In this document: piece after piece, positions 8,401-17,617 of the stretch
How positions within the stretch are numbered: the stretch's first letter is position 1
Layout of the letters: every line of letters begins with the position of its first letter
Origin: Couchioplanes caeruleus
GTDB taxonomy: Bacteria > Actinomycetota > Actinomycetes > Mycobacteriales > Micromonosporaceae
Direction: 5' to 3'
Assembly: GCF_023499255.1 (NCBI RefSeq)
Contig: NZ_CP092183.1
Location: 875,501 to 939,500 of the forward strand
Length of the DNA stretch: 64,000 nt
The notes under the pieces: generated by a model
Seen by the model: the letters and a program-made list of their open reading frames with translations, nothing else
What the model was told of the DNA's origin: nothing
Database searches by the model: none
Made by a program: the position numbers and the translations under genes

Positions 8401-11400
8401 GGCACCGGGACGGTCGTCGGTGACCGTACCGAGCTGGAGACGCTGACCCGGCTCTTCACCGAGAACGGCGCCCGCCCGGGCTCGGCGGTGCTGGGCTCGG
8501 TGAAGTCGCAGATCGGCCACACCAAGTGCGCGGCCGGCATGGCGGGCGTCATCAAGGCGGCGCTGTCGCTGCACACCGGCGTGAAGCCGCCGACGATCGG
8601 CCTGACCCGGCCCAACCCGGCGTGGAGTCCGGAGTCGAGCCCGTTCGCCTTCCACACCGAGACCCGGCCGTGGTCCGCGCCGGCCGAGGAGCGGTACGCC
8701 GGCGTCAGCGCGTTCGGCTTCGGCGGCACGAACTTCCACGTGGTGCTCGGCGCGCACGCCGTCACTGCCGACCCCCGGCACACCCGCCAGCAGTGGCCGG
8801 CCGAGCTGTTCCTGTTCCGCGGCGCCACGGTCGACACGGCCCGCCGCGGTGTGCAGAAGCTGCTCGACAAGCTCCCGGGCAGCGGGCGGCTGCGGGATCT
8901 CGCCGCCGCGGCCGGGCGTGAGTCCGACCCGCGGACCGGGCCGGTGCGCATCGCGGTCGTGGCTTCCGACGTGGACGACCTGGCCGGGCTGCTGCGCCGG
9001 GCGCTGAACGGCGAGCACGACCCGCGTACCGGTCTCATCCAGCCGCCCGCGGCCGTAGAGCAGGGAAAGGTCGCCTTCCTGTTCCCGGGCCAGGGCAGTC
9101 AGAAACCCGGCGCGCTGTCCGACCTGTTCGTCGCCTTCCCCGAGCTCCACGAGTACCTCGAGCTCGGGCGGGAATGGGCGGACCTGCTGTTCCCGCCGAC
9201 GGCGTTCGACGAGGAGACCGAGAAGGCCCAGCACGACCGGGTACGCGACACCCGCGTCGCGCAGCCCGTGCTGGGCATCGGCGGTCTCGCCGCCGACCAC
9301 GTCCTGCGACGCCTCGGCGTACGCCCCGACATGGCCGGCGGGCACAGCTACGGCGAGCTCGTGGCGCTGTGCACCGCGGGCGCCTTCGACCCGGCGACGC
9401 TGCTGGACCTGAGCCGCGAGCGGGCCGCCGCCATCCTCGCCGCCGCGGGCGACGACCCCGGCACGATGGCCGCGGTGAGCGGCACCGCCGAGCAGATCTC
9501 CGCCGTGCTGGCCGCGGCCGGGCTCTCCGGCGAGGTGGTGCTCGCGAACCACAACGCGCCGACGCAGGTCGTCATCTCGGGACCGACCGAGGCGGTCCAG
9601 CGCGCGACGGCCGCGCTCAAGGAGGCCGGGCTGCGCGCCCGTGGCATCCCGGTGGCGGCTGCGTTCCACAGCCCCGTCGTGGCGGGCGGTTCCGGCACCT
9701 TCGCCGGCGTGCTCGCCACCCGCGAGATCGGCGCGCCGGCGTTCCCGGTGTGGTCCAACCGCAGCGCGGAGCCGTACCCGGCGGACGCCGCCGCGGTGCG
9801 TGAGGGCCTCGCAGCGCAGATCGGCTCGCCGGTCCGCTTCGTCGAGCAGATCGAGGCGATGTACGCCGCCGGCGCTCGCATCTTCGTCGAGGCCGGCCCG
9901 GGCCAGGTGCTCGCCGGCCTGGTCGGCGCGGTGCTCGGCGACCGCCCGCACCTGGTCGTCACCGTCGACGGCCGACCCGGGCAGGGCCTGCGCGCCCTGC
10001 TCACCGCCGCCGCCGAGCTGGCCTGCGCCGGGGTGCCCGTGCAGACCGGCTGGCTCTTCGCGGGCCGCGACGCCGGTGACCCGGCCGCGCCGGCGAGCAA
10101 CCGCCCCATGTGGACCGTCGACGGCCAGGTGGTGCGCGACGGCAACGGACAGTGCCTGCCCGGCGGGATGACCCCCGCCCGGCGCATCGAGATCGGAGAG
10201 GTGACGATGACCGCAGCGCCGGGGCCCGAGGGCGTCCGCGACAGCCGCAGCGAGCTGGTCAGCGAGTTCCTGCGGACCAGCCGGGACCTGATCGCGACCC
10301 AGCGCGACGTGCTGCTGGCGTTCCTGGGCGGGGACGGTTCCGGCGGGCGGCTCGTGTGGCAGCCGGGGGAGGTGCCGGCGGCGGCACCCGTACCGGTCGC
10401 GGCGGCCGTCCCGATGGCCGCGCCGGTGTCCCCGGCGCCGGTGATGGCGTCCGTCGGGGTGCACTACCCGACGGTGGCCGAGACGGAGGCGGTGCTCGTT
10501 GCGCAGCCGGCAGCGGCGACCCCCGGCATCGACGTCCAGGGTGCGGTGCTCTCCGTCATCAGCGAGCGCACCGGATATCCCGAGGAGCTCATCGAGCTGG
10601 ACCTGGACCTCGAGGCGGACCTGAGCGTCGACTCCATCAAGCGCGCCGAAGTGGCCGGCGAGGTCGCCAACCGGCTCGGCCTGGCGGTGGAGGGTGACGA
10701 GTCCGAGCTGGAGGACCTGGTCAAGGCGCGGACCGTACGCGCGATGGTGGGCTGGCTCGACTCCAAGATCAACGCCACGGCACCGGCCGCTGTCGTTGCG
10801 GTGGCGCCCGCGCCCGCGCCCGCTTCTTCGATCGATGTGCAGGGTGCGGTGCTCGCGGTGATCAGCGAGCGCACCGGATACCCGGAGGAGCTCATCGAGC
10901 TCGACCTCGACCTCGAGGCGGACCTGAGCGTCGACTCGATCAAGCGCGCCGAGGTGGCCGGCGAAGTTGCCGACCGGCTGGGGCTCGCCGTGGAAGGTGA
11001 CGAGTCCGAGCTGGAGGACCTGGTCAAGGCGCGGACCGTACGCGCGATGGTGGGCTGGCTCGACACGAAGATCAACGCGACCGCGGCCCCGGTGCAGCCC
11101 GTCGCGGCGGCAGAGGTCGAGGCCGAGGAGAGCGAGACGCCGCCCCGGCTGGGCATCGCGCCGCAGCGGCTCGTCGCACGCCTCGAGCCGGCCACTCCGG
11201 GCGGGACGGCCGGAGCGGACCTGACCGGTGCCCGCTTCCTGATCACCGGTGGCGGGGCGGCCGGCGTACGGCTCGCCGAGCTGCTCAGCGAGTCCGGCGC
11301 CACCGCGGCGACCGGGACGCTCGCGGACGACCCGGCCGGCGCCGACGGCATCATCCTGCTCGACGGGCTCACCGAGGGCTCCGGCCCGCTGCTGCCCGAC

Positions 11401-12588
11401 GCGTTCGGCTTCCTCAAGAACGCCCTCGCCGCAAACCCGCGCCGGCTGCTCGCCGCCGGACCGGCCGACGCCCGCACCGACGGCCTGACCGGGCTGTTCC
11501 GCACGATCGCGCGGGAGTATCCGGAGACTGTCGCCCGCTACGTCGAGATGCCCGCGCAGGCCTCCGCCGACGACATCGCCGGCGCGCTGATGGAGGAGGT
11601 GCACGACGTCTCCACGGCCCCCGTCGTGTACCGCCGTGCGGAGGGGCGCCTCATCGGGCGGCTCACCGAGAGCGGCCTCGGGGTGCTCGCCGACGGCGGG
11701 GCGGGACCGGCCGGGGACGGCGTGGCCGAGGCCCGCGCGATCGGGCTCGACCAGGACGCGGTGGTGGTGCTGATCGGCGGGGCGCGGGGCATCACGCCGT
11801 GGTTCGCCCGTACGGTCGCCGCCGCCTCCCGGTGCCGGATCGAGCTGGTGGGGCGCACCCCGCTGCCGCAGACCGACGAGGACCCGGAGCTGGCCGCCGC
11901 CGGCGACAAGGCGGCGCTGCGCGCGGCGTTCGCCCGGCGTGGCATGCGCTCCCCGGCCGACATCGACCGGGCGGCCTCGGCCATCCTGGCCGCCCGCGAG
12001 GTCAACGCGACCGTGGCGGAGCTGACCGAGCTCGGCGCCGAGGTGCGCTACCACTCCCTCGACGTCCGCGACGACGAGGCGACCCGCCGGTTGATCAAGC
12101 GGATCCACGACGAGCACGGCCGCCTGGACGGCCTGGTCTACGCGGCCGGGATCATCGAGGACAAGCTGATCGGCGACAAGGACCCGGCCTCCTTCGAGCG
12201 GGTGTTCCGCACCAAGGTCGACGGCGCCCGGTCGGTGCTCGAGGCGCTCGACGCGTGCGGCGCCGCGCCCCGGTTCGTGGTCATGTTCGGCAGCATCGCG
12301 GCCGCGTACGGCAACCGCGGGCAGAGCGACTACGCGGCGGCCAACGACGCGCTCGACGCGATGGGCACCCGCTGGTCCCAGGCAACCGGTCGGCGCGCGC
12401 TGACCGTGCACTGGGGTCCGTGGGCGCCGGTCGGGCAGCACGGCGGCATGGTCACCCCGGAGTTGACCGCCGAGTACGCCCGCCGCGGCATCGGCCTCAT
12501 CGACCCCGAGGAGGGCGCGATGAGCCTGCTGCGTGAACTGGCGTGGGGCGACAGCCCGTCGGTCGTGCTCACCGCGTCGGGCTGGTAG
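5476..12588 (+). CDS. Type I PUFA-synthase-like megasynthase: NPD-NPD-KS-AT-ACP-ACP-KR
   Basis: A 2370-residue iterative synthase. Residues 12-260 form a degenerate NPD (2-nitropropane dioxygenase/nitronate monooxygenase) barrel with GMESGG and VAGGVGP. Residues about 275-640 form a second, better kept NPD domain with AQGPMTRVSD (288) and AECGGHVGP (His 418); NPD domains serve as enoyl reductase in PfaD-type synthases. KS spans about 650-1090, with Cys 840 (DAACASS), His 975 (AHGTGT) and His 1015 (GHTKCA). AT spans about 1200-1540, with Ser 1291 in GHSYG. Two near-identical ACPs carry the phosphopantetheine serine in LSVDSIKRAE (1720 and 1821). The KR has GGARGIT (about 2101), Ser 2273, Tyr 2286 and Asn 2290. 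ATG at 5476 has a GGCGGGAG site; the open frame extends to 5425. No DH here; it is supplied by the next gene. Product unknown. Confidence 0.9.
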   Translation: MKTERHTTSLVLAVSGGAALEPSPHQVTAAAWAGGVGILDLGTGDPWTLRSLTRAARRARDGMGVRITAACAATPSDVERAGGDAVELMIVAADAGWDITTLAERYRVYAEVTTLDEARAAIAAGAHGLVARGMESGGRVSELSAFVLLQHLAGLDVPVWVAGGVGPYTAAACVVGGAAGVLLDTQLTLLPESTVSDAARSAIRRMDGTETVLRDGLRGLESDGALLSVGQDGWLAADFARRYADTPAAVRGVRDSILRALEHADAGDVLSPGAPLARTLGVDLPVAQGPMTRVSDVAGFAESVAERGGLPFIALALANAEQTRRMLTEAAAALGDRPWGVGVLGFAPEQLRAAQIEVIREIRPAVAIIAGGRPAQAKGLEADGISSFLHVPSPGLLKQFLQAGSRKFIFEGAECGGHVGPRASFPLWEAQLGVLEEFLAGRPAETAAELQIFFAGGIHDERSAAMVAAMAGPLTRRGAQVGVLMGTAYLFTEEAVTHGAIQPLFQQQAIEATSTALLETAPGHATRCLQSGFVDDFHDLRGQLEGAGVENRVVWEQLEMLNVGRLRIASKGLTRDGDRLVTVDEATQAAEGLFMAGQVAVLRDTATTIAGLHAQVTTAAAAVHADRVAGLRVDLGLDPVLEPEVADPLDVAIVGMACVFPGSPDLASFWDTVLTGADRVGEVPADRWDADTYYAPEVGPGQTGRITVSKWGGFIDPVPFDAIKYGIPPAALASIDPTQLLALEISHRALVDAGYAYDSGFDHARTGVVFGAEAGSDMSQTQTLRTLLPGYLGEVPEQMEGLLPTVTEDTFPGVLANVIAGRVANRLDLGGPNYTVDAACASSLAAMDSACKELLAGDSDLMICGGADLHNGINDYLMFTSAHALSPTGRCRTFDSTGDGIALGEGVAAVVLKRLSDAERDGDRVYAVIKGLGGASDGRALGLTAPRAEGQRRALDRAYAGAGISPSEVGLVEAHGTGTVVGDRTELETLTRLFTENGARPGSAVLGSVKSQIGHTKCAAGMAGVIKAALSLHTGVKPPTIGLTRPNPAWSPESSPFAFHTETRPWSAPAEERYAGVSAFGFGGTNFHVVLGAHAVTADPRHTRQQWPAELFLFRGATVDTARRGVQKLLDKLPGSGRLRDLAAAAGRESDPRTGPVRIAVVASDVDDLAGLLRRALNGEHDPRTGLIQPPAAVEQGKVAFLFPGQGSQKPGALSDLFVAFPELHEYLELGREWADLLFPPTAFDEETEKAQHDRVRDTRVAQPVLGIGGLAADHVLRRLGVRPDMAGGHSYGELVALCTAGAFDPATLLDLSRERAAAILAAAGDDPGTMAAVSGTAEQISAVLAAAGLSGEVVLANHNAPTQVVISGPTEAVQRATAALKEAGLRARGIPVAAAFHSPVVAGGSGTFAGVLATREIGAPAFPVWSNRSAEPYPADAAAVREGLAAQIGSPVRFVEQIEAMYAAGARIFVEAGPGQVLAGLVGAVLGDRPHLVVTVDGRPGQGLRALLTAAAELACAGVPVQTGWLFAGRDAGDPAAPASNRPMWTVDGQVVRDGNGQCLPGGMTPARRIEIGEVTMTAAPGPEGVRDSRSELVSEFLRTSRDLIATQRDVLLAFLGGDGSGGRLVWQPGEVPAAAPVPVAAAVPMAAPVSPAPVMASVGVHYPTVAETEAVLVAQPAAATPGIDVQGAVLSVISERTGYPEELIELDLDLEADLSVDSIKRAEVAGEVANRLGLAVEGDESELEDLVKARTVRAMVGWLDSKINATAPAAVVAVAPAPAPASSIDVQGAVLAVISERTGYPEELIELDLDLEADLSVDSIKRAEVAGEVADRLGLAVEGDESELEDLVKARTVRAMVGWLDTKINATAAPVQPVAAAEVEAEESETPPRLGIAPQRLVARLEPATPGGTAGADLTGARFLITGGGAAGVRLAELLSESGATAATGTLADDPAGADGIILLDGLTEGSGPLLPDAFGFLKNALAANPRRLLAAGPADARTDGLTGLFRTIAREYPETVARYVEMPAQASADDIAGALMEEVHDVSTAPVVYRRAEGRLIGRLTESGLGVLADGGAGPAGDGVAEARAIGLDQDAVVVLIGGARGITPWFARTVAAASRCRIELVGRTPLPQTDEDPELAAAGDKAALRAAFARRGMRSPADIDRAASAILAAREVNATVAELTELGAEVRYHSLDVRDDEATRRLIKRIHDEHGRLDGLVYAAGIIEDKLIGDKDPASFERVFRTKVDGARSVLEALDACGAAPRFVVMFGSIAAAYGNRGQSDYAAANDALDAMGTRWSQATGRRALTVHWGPWAPVGQHGGMVTPELTAEYARRGIGLIDPEEGAMSLLRELAWGDSPSVVLTASGW

Positions 12589-12593
12589 GCGCC

Positions 12594-15500
12594 GTGCAGC
12601 CGATCGCGATCGTGGGGATGGCGGCGATCTTCCCGGGTGCCGCCACCCTCGACCAGTACTGGCAGAACCTGGTCAACGGCAAGGACATGATCACCGATGT
12701 CCCCGAGGACCGCTTCGACGCGCTGTTCTACGACCCGGACAACGCGCACCGCCCCGACCGGCTCTACACCCGCCGCGGCGGGTTCCTCGACGACCAGGCC
12801 GTCTTCGAGCCGCTGAAGTTCGGCATCATGCCCAACTCGGTCGGCGACATCGAGCCGGACCAGCTCATCGCGCTCGAGGTGGCCGCGGCGGCGATCGCGG
12901 ACGCGGGCGGCTCGCAGCGGCTGCCCGACGCCGACCGGATCGGCGTGATCCTGGGCCGCGGCGGCCTGCTCAACCCCGCCGCGTCCCGGTACGCCAACAA
13001 GGTGCGCATGGCCAGCCAGGTCATCAGCGTGCTCCGCGAGCTCATGCCGGACCTCGGTGAGGACCGCCTCGAGCTGCTGCGGGACCGCATCGACGAGCGG
13101 CTCGGCAAGCACCAGCCCGAGGGCACGATCGGGCTGGTGCCGAACCTGGCCGCGTCCCGGGTGGCGAACCGGCTGAACCTGCGCGGGCCGGCGTACACGA
13201 TCGACGCGGCGTGCGCGTCCTCGCTGATCGCCGTCGACCAGGGCATGACCGAGCTGGACAACGGCCGGCTCGACGCGGTGCTGGCCGGCGGCGTCCACCA
13301 CGTGCACGACATCAGCTTCTGGTCGGTGTTCAGCCAGCTGCAGGCGCTGAGCCGCAAGGGCGACATCCGCCCGTTCGACGCCGACGCGGACGGCGTGCTC
13401 ATCGGCGAGGGCACCGGCATGGTGGTGCTCAAGCGGCTGGCCGACGCCGAGCGCGACGGCGACCGGGTGTACGGGGTCATCCGCGGCAGCGGCACCTCCA
13501 GCGACGGCCGCTCGGCGAGCATGTTCAACCCCGCCAGCTCCGGCCAGGTCCTCGCGATCCGGCGCGCCTGGGAGATGGCCGGGCTCGACCCGACCGCCCC
13601 GGACGCCCTGGGCCTGCTCGAGGCGCACGGCACGGCCACTCCGACCGGCGACGCCGCGGAGCTGACCTCCGTGGCCGAGGTGTTCGGGGCGTACGCCGGC
13701 GGCGAGAAGCCGGTCATCGGCTCGGTGAAGTCCATGATCGGCCATGCGATGCCGGCGGCCGGGGTGGCCGGCCTCATCAAGGCGACGCTGGCGGTGTACC
13801 ACGGCGTCCTGCCGCCGACCCTGAACGTCACGAAGCCGCGCGCGGAGATGGCGAAGACCCGGTTCCAGCCGATCCCCGCCGCCCAGCCGTGGCGCAGCGA
13901 GGGACCGCGCCGGGCCGGCGTCAACGCGTTCGGCTTCGGCGGCGTGAACGCCCACGTCATCGTCGAGCAGTACGAGTCCGCCGCGCCCGTGACGGTCGCC
14001 GAGCCCGAGCACATTCTCTGGCTCGCCACCTCGTCGGTGGAGGAGATGGGCCGCCTGCTCGAGCGCCCCGACGTCCGCGACCTGCCCCGCCCCGCGACCG
14101 GCGGCCCGGTACGCCTCGGCCTCGTCGACCCCACCGACCAGCGTCTCGCCATCGCCCGCAAGATCGTGGCGCGCGGTGAGGCGTGGCGCGGCGGGCGTGA
14201 CCTGTGGTTCACGCCGCGCCCGCTGCTCGGCCCCGGCGGTGGCAAGCTGGCGTTCGTCTTCCCCGGCGTGGAGGCCGAGTTCGCGCCGCGTACGGCCGAC
14301 ATCGCCGCGCACTTCGGGCTGCCGCACCGCGAGTGGACCGCCGAGGACCTCGGCAAGCACGGCTCCGGCCTCGTCGAGGTGGGCAAGCTCCTGGACGACG
14401 CGTTGCGGCGGATGAACGTACGCCCGGACGCCGTCGCCGGGCACAGCCTCGGGGAGTGGACCGCCGCGGCGGTCACCGGGCAGATGAGCACCCAGGGCGT
14501 CGACGCGTTCCTCGGCATCTTCGACGCCGACAGCGTGGAGGTCTCCGGGTACGCGTTCGCCGCGGTCAGCGCCCCGATGGAGACGGTGACGCCGCTGCTC
14601 GACGGCTACCCGGGCGTGGTCCTGTCGCACGACAACGCGCCCAGCCAGTGCGTGGTCAACGGTCCCCGCGAGCAGGTGCAGCGCCTGGTCGACGACCTGC
14701 GCGCGCGGACGATCCTGTGTCAGCTGCTGCCGTTCCGGTCGGCGTTCCACACCCCCGTGTTCGCCGAGGGGCTCCAGGCGATCGGCGCGGCGCTGGGCCG
14801 CTGGGAGGTGCACCCGACCGAGGTGCCGGTGTGGTCGGGCACGATCTCCGCCCCGTTCCCCTCGGACCCGGACGAGGTCAACCAGCTGTTCATCCGGCAC
14901 ATGATCGAGCCGGTCCGGTTCCGCCGTACGGTCGGCGCGATGTACGACGCCGGCATCCGGGTGTTCCTGCAGGTGGGCGCCGGTCAGCTGGCCTCGCTGA
15001 TCGACGACAACCTGCGCGACCGCGACCATCTGGCGATGCCGGTGAACGTGTCCCGCCGCGACGGCCTGGCCCAGCTGCGCCGGGTCGCCACGGCGTTGTG
15101 GGTGGACGGCGGCGACCCCCACCTCGAGGTGCTGAACCCCGCGCCCGCGCAGCGGCCCGCGCCGAAGCTGAACGCGGTGGCCGAGCCGTCCGCGCGCAAG
15201 GGCCCGGCGGTCCGCCTCGACCTGGGCGGCCCGCTGGTGAAGCTCGGCGAGGGCGCGGACCGGATCCTGGGGGTGGGTCGCACCGAAGAAGCGGCCACGG
15301 CGCAGCCCAAGCCTGCACAGTCCAAGCCCGCGCAGCCGGCCGCGGCGCAGCCCAAACCCCCGCAGCCGGCCCCAGCGCAACCCAAGCCCGCGCAGCCCGC
15401 GCCCGTGCAGCCCACGACCGCGCAGCCGGCGCCGGTGCACGGCAACGCCGAGGCGCACACCGCGGCGCTGTCCGCGCTGAGCAAGATGGCGGGCACGTCG

Positions 15501-17306
15501 AAGGCGGCGGCCGAGCTGGCCGCGCTGCTGCAGGAGACCGCCAGCGACGCGGTCACGGTCATGAACGCCGCCGCCACGGCCCCCGCACGACGGCCGGTGA
15601 CCCCGCGGCAGCAGCCCGCGCCGGCCATCCCGCGGCAGCAACCCGCGCCGGTGCCTGCCGCGCCGGTGCCCGCCGCGGCGGGGATTCCTCGGCAGCGGGC
15701 GGCGACGGCGCCGGCGGCGAGGCCGGTTGCGGCACCACCATCGGTAACCGCTGGGCACGGATCGGCGGTGTCAGCCAGGCCGGTAGCCGTACCGTCGGGC
15801 CAAGCGGAGGAAGTCCTCCTCAGAACGACCCTCGACGTCTCCGTGGAGACGATGCCCTACCTGCGTGACCACTGTTTCTTCGTGCAGCCGGACGACTGGC
15901 CGCGGGTCGAGGACCGCTGGCCGGTGGTGCCCGCGACGACCGTGGTGCAGCACATGATGGACGCCGCCGAGCGGGCCCTGCCCGGGCTGCGGGCCGTCAC
16001 CGTGCGCGACGCGAAGTTCAATCGCTGGCTGATCGCCGCGCCGCCGCAGAAGGTCGACATCACGGTCAAGCGTTCCGGCGCGGACACCGTCACCGTCATC
16101 TTCGGCGGGTACGCCCGCTCCACCGTGGAGATGGCGGCCACCTACCCGGAGCCGGCCGAGAAGCCGTGGACGCAGGACCCGGCGACCGAGTTCCCGCCCA
16201 CGGTCAGCGCCGAGCAGATGTACGCCGAGCGGCTCATGTTCCACGGCCCGCTGTTCCAGGGCGTCACCGACGTCCACGCGCTCGGCGACATGCACGTCCG
16301 TGGCATCGTCACCGCGCCGACGCCGCCCGGGGCGCTGCTCGACAACGCCCTGCAGCTCATCGGCAACTGGCTGATCACGACGCAGCCGTTCCGCACGGTC
16401 GCGCTGCCGGTCGGGCTGCGCCACGTCACGTTCCACGGGCCGCCGCCCGCTCCCGGCACGGCCTTCGACTGCGTGGCCCGGGTACGCACCATCACCGACG
16501 GCGAGCTGGTCGCCGACACCCAGCTGTCGGTGAACGGCCGGGTGTGGGCGCAGATCAACGGCGCCACCGACCGGCGGTTCGACAGCCACCCGACCGCGCG
16601 GGCCTGCGAGCGGTTCCCGGAGAAGTACCCGATGTCGCAGCGCCAGGACGGCGGCTGGACGGTCGTCTTCGACGCGTGGACCGACCTGGTCACCCGCGGC
16701 ATGGCGGCGCGCGGCATCCTCGGCGGCGAGGCCGCGCTCGAGTACGAGCGGATGCCCGGCGCGCGCCGCAACCAGTGGATGCTGGGCCGGATCGCCGCCA
16801 AGGACGCGGTGCGGTTCCGGCAGTGGGACGCCGGGCACACCGACGTCTACCCGATCGAGCTGACGGTGCGCAACGAGCCGAGCGGCCGCCCGTACGTGCA
16901 GCTGCGACCGGGCCGCGGCCTGGTCGACTGCGCGGTGTCGATCGCGCACACCGGCGAGGCGGGTGTCGCCATCGCGGGCCCGGCGGGCGCGGAGGTCGGG
17001 ATCGACGTCGTCGAGATCGCCCCGCGCGACGAGAGCACCTACCGGTACGCGCTCACCGACGCCGAACGCGCCCAGCTCACCGACGACCGCAGCTTCGCCC
17101 GGCTCTGGGCCGCGAAGGAGGCCGTCGGCAAGGCGCTCGGCACGGGGCTCGACGGCGCACCCCGCCGCTTCGAGGTCTCGCTGGCCGCCGGCACGGTCAC
17201 CGTCGGCGGCCGGGTCTTCCCGGTGGCCTGGCGGGAGATCGAGAACCCGCCGGAGCTGCCGCCGCGCCGATACGTCGTCGCCTGGACCACCACCGCACAG
17301 AAATAA
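12594..17306 (+). CDS. Type I synthase subunit KS-AT-DH-PPTase
   Basis: About 1570 residues from GTG 12594, five bases after the previous stop; the first residues QPIAIVGMAAIFPG are the KS start. KS catalytic residues are all present: Cys 207 (DAACASS), His 345 (AHGTAT), His 384 (GHAMPAA). The AT has Ser 618 in GHSLGEW and AFHTPVF, but the usual FPGQGSQ motif reads FPGVEAE. A P/Q/A-rich linker with AQPKPAQ-type repeats covers about residues 900-1060. A hotdog dehydratase follows, with LRDHCFF (His 1093). The C-terminal 230 residues are a phosphopantetheinyl transferase with GIDVVEIAPRD and LWAAKEAVGKALG. With the upstream protein this completes KS/AT/KR/DH/ER and self-activation, as in PUFA and enediyne synthases. 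The frame is open to 12543, overlapping the upstream gene; that start was rejected. Confidence 0.88.
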   Translation: MQPIAIVGMAAIFPGAATLDQYWQNLVNGKDMITDVPEDRFDALFYDPDNAHRPDRLYTRRGGFLDDQAVFEPLKFGIMPNSVGDIEPDQLIALEVAAAAIADAGGSQRLPDADRIGVILGRGGLLNPAASRYANKVRMASQVISVLRELMPDLGEDRLELLRDRIDERLGKHQPEGTIGLVPNLAASRVANRLNLRGPAYTIDAACASSLIAVDQGMTELDNGRLDAVLAGGVHHVHDISFWSVFSQLQALSRKGDIRPFDADADGVLIGEGTGMVVLKRLADAERDGDRVYGVIRGSGTSSDGRSASMFNPASSGQVLAIRRAWEMAGLDPTAPDALGLLEAHGTATPTGDAAELTSVAEVFGAYAGGEKPVIGSVKSMIGHAMPAAGVAGLIKATLAVYHGVLPPTLNVTKPRAEMAKTRFQPIPAAQPWRSEGPRRAGVNAFGFGGVNAHVIVEQYESAAPVTVAEPEHILWLATSSVEEMGRLLERPDVRDLPRPATGGPVRLGLVDPTDQRLAIARKIVARGEAWRGGRDLWFTPRPLLGPGGGKLAFVFPGVEAEFAPRTADIAAHFGLPHREWTAEDLGKHGSGLVEVGKLLDDALRRMNVRPDAVAGHSLGEWTAAAVTGQMSTQGVDAFLGIFDADSVEVSGYAFAAVSAPMETVTPLLDGYPGVVLSHDNAPSQCVVNGPREQVQRLVDDLRARTILCQLLPFRSAFHTPVFAEGLQAIGAALGRWEVHPTEVPVWSGTISAPFPSDPDEVNQLFIRHMIEPVRFRRTVGAMYDAGIRVFLQVGAGQLASLIDDNLRDRDHLAMPVNVSRRDGLAQLRRVATALWVDGGDPHLEVLNPAPAQRPAPKLNAVAEPSARKGPAVRLDLGGPLVKLGEGADRILGVGRTEEAATAQPKPAQSKPAQPAAAQPKPPQPAPAQPKPAQPAPVQPTTAQPAPVHGNAEAHTAALSALSKMAGTSKAAAELAALLQETASDAVTVMNAAATAPARRPVTPRQQPAPAIPRQQPAPVPAAPVPAAAGIPRQRAATAPAARPVAAPPSVTAGHGSAVSARPVAVPSGQAEEVLLRTTLDVSVETMPYLRDHCFFVQPDDWPRVEDRWPVVPATTVVQHMMDAAERALPGLRAVTVRDAKFNRWLIAAPPQKVDITVKRSGADTVTVIFGGYARSTVEMAATYPEPAEKPWTQDPATEFPPTVSAEQMYAERLMFHGPLFQGVTDVHALGDMHVRGIVTAPTPPGALLDNALQLIGNWLITTQPFRTVALPVGLRHVTFHGPPPAPGTAFDCVARVRTITDGELVADTQLSVNGRVWAQINGATDRRFDSHPTARACERFPEKYPMSQRQDGGWTVVFDAWTDLVTRGMAARGILGGEAALEYERMPGARRNQWMLGRIAAKDAVRFRQWDAGHTDVYPIELTVRNEPSGRPYVQLRPGRGLVDCAVSIAHTGEAGVAIAGPAGAEVGIDVVEIAPRDESTYRYALTDAERAQLTDDRSFARLWAAKEAVGKALGTGLDGAPRRFEVSLAAGTVTVGGRVFPVAWREIENPPELPPRRYVVAWTTTAQK

Positions 17307-17317
17307 GGAGCACCGCC

Positions 17318-17617
17318 ATGCCCCTCGACCACACCACCACGATCCTCGCCGACGTCTCCGGGATGCTGCGTTCCGTGCTCGGCGACTTCGGCGATGACGC
17401 CGAGATCACCATGGACACCACCTTCCGCGACGACCTGGGCATGGAGAGCATCGACGTCGTCTCGCTGGCCGGACGGCTGCAGGCCCGCTACGGCACCGCG
17501 GTGAACTTCGCGCTGTTCGTCTCCGGCCTGGACGTCGAGTCGGTGGGCGAGCTGCGCGTCGGTCAGCTCGTCGACTACATCGCCGACTCCCTCGCGAAGG
17601 TGCCGGCCACGTCATGA
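17318..17617 (+). CDS. Acyl carrier protein
   Basis: A 99-residue free-standing ACP. The phosphopantetheine attachment serine is Ser 44 in DLGMESIDVV, with the expected acidic helix around it. ATG at 17318 follows AAGGAG by seven bases. It sits 11 bp after the KS-AT-DH-PPTase gene and overlaps the hydrolase start (ATGA), so it belongs to the operon. It may receive the finished acyl chain for release or transfer, or supply a starter; the sequence does not decide. The PPTase domain of the preceding protein is the obvious activating enzyme. Confidence 0.93.
   Translation: MPLDHTTTILADVSGMLRSVLGDFGDDAEITMDTTFRDDLGMESIDVVSLAGRLQARYGTAVNFALFVSGLDVESVGELRVGQLVDYIADSLAKVPATS

Noticed and set aside
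7918..15758. Very long minus-strand open frames opposite the two synthase genes (over 1100 and 1500 codons)
   Set aside because: Composition shadows typical of high-GC coding DNA; the opposite strand has complete catalytic motifs and correct codon bias, and the antisense products are Arg/His/Gly-rich without motifs.
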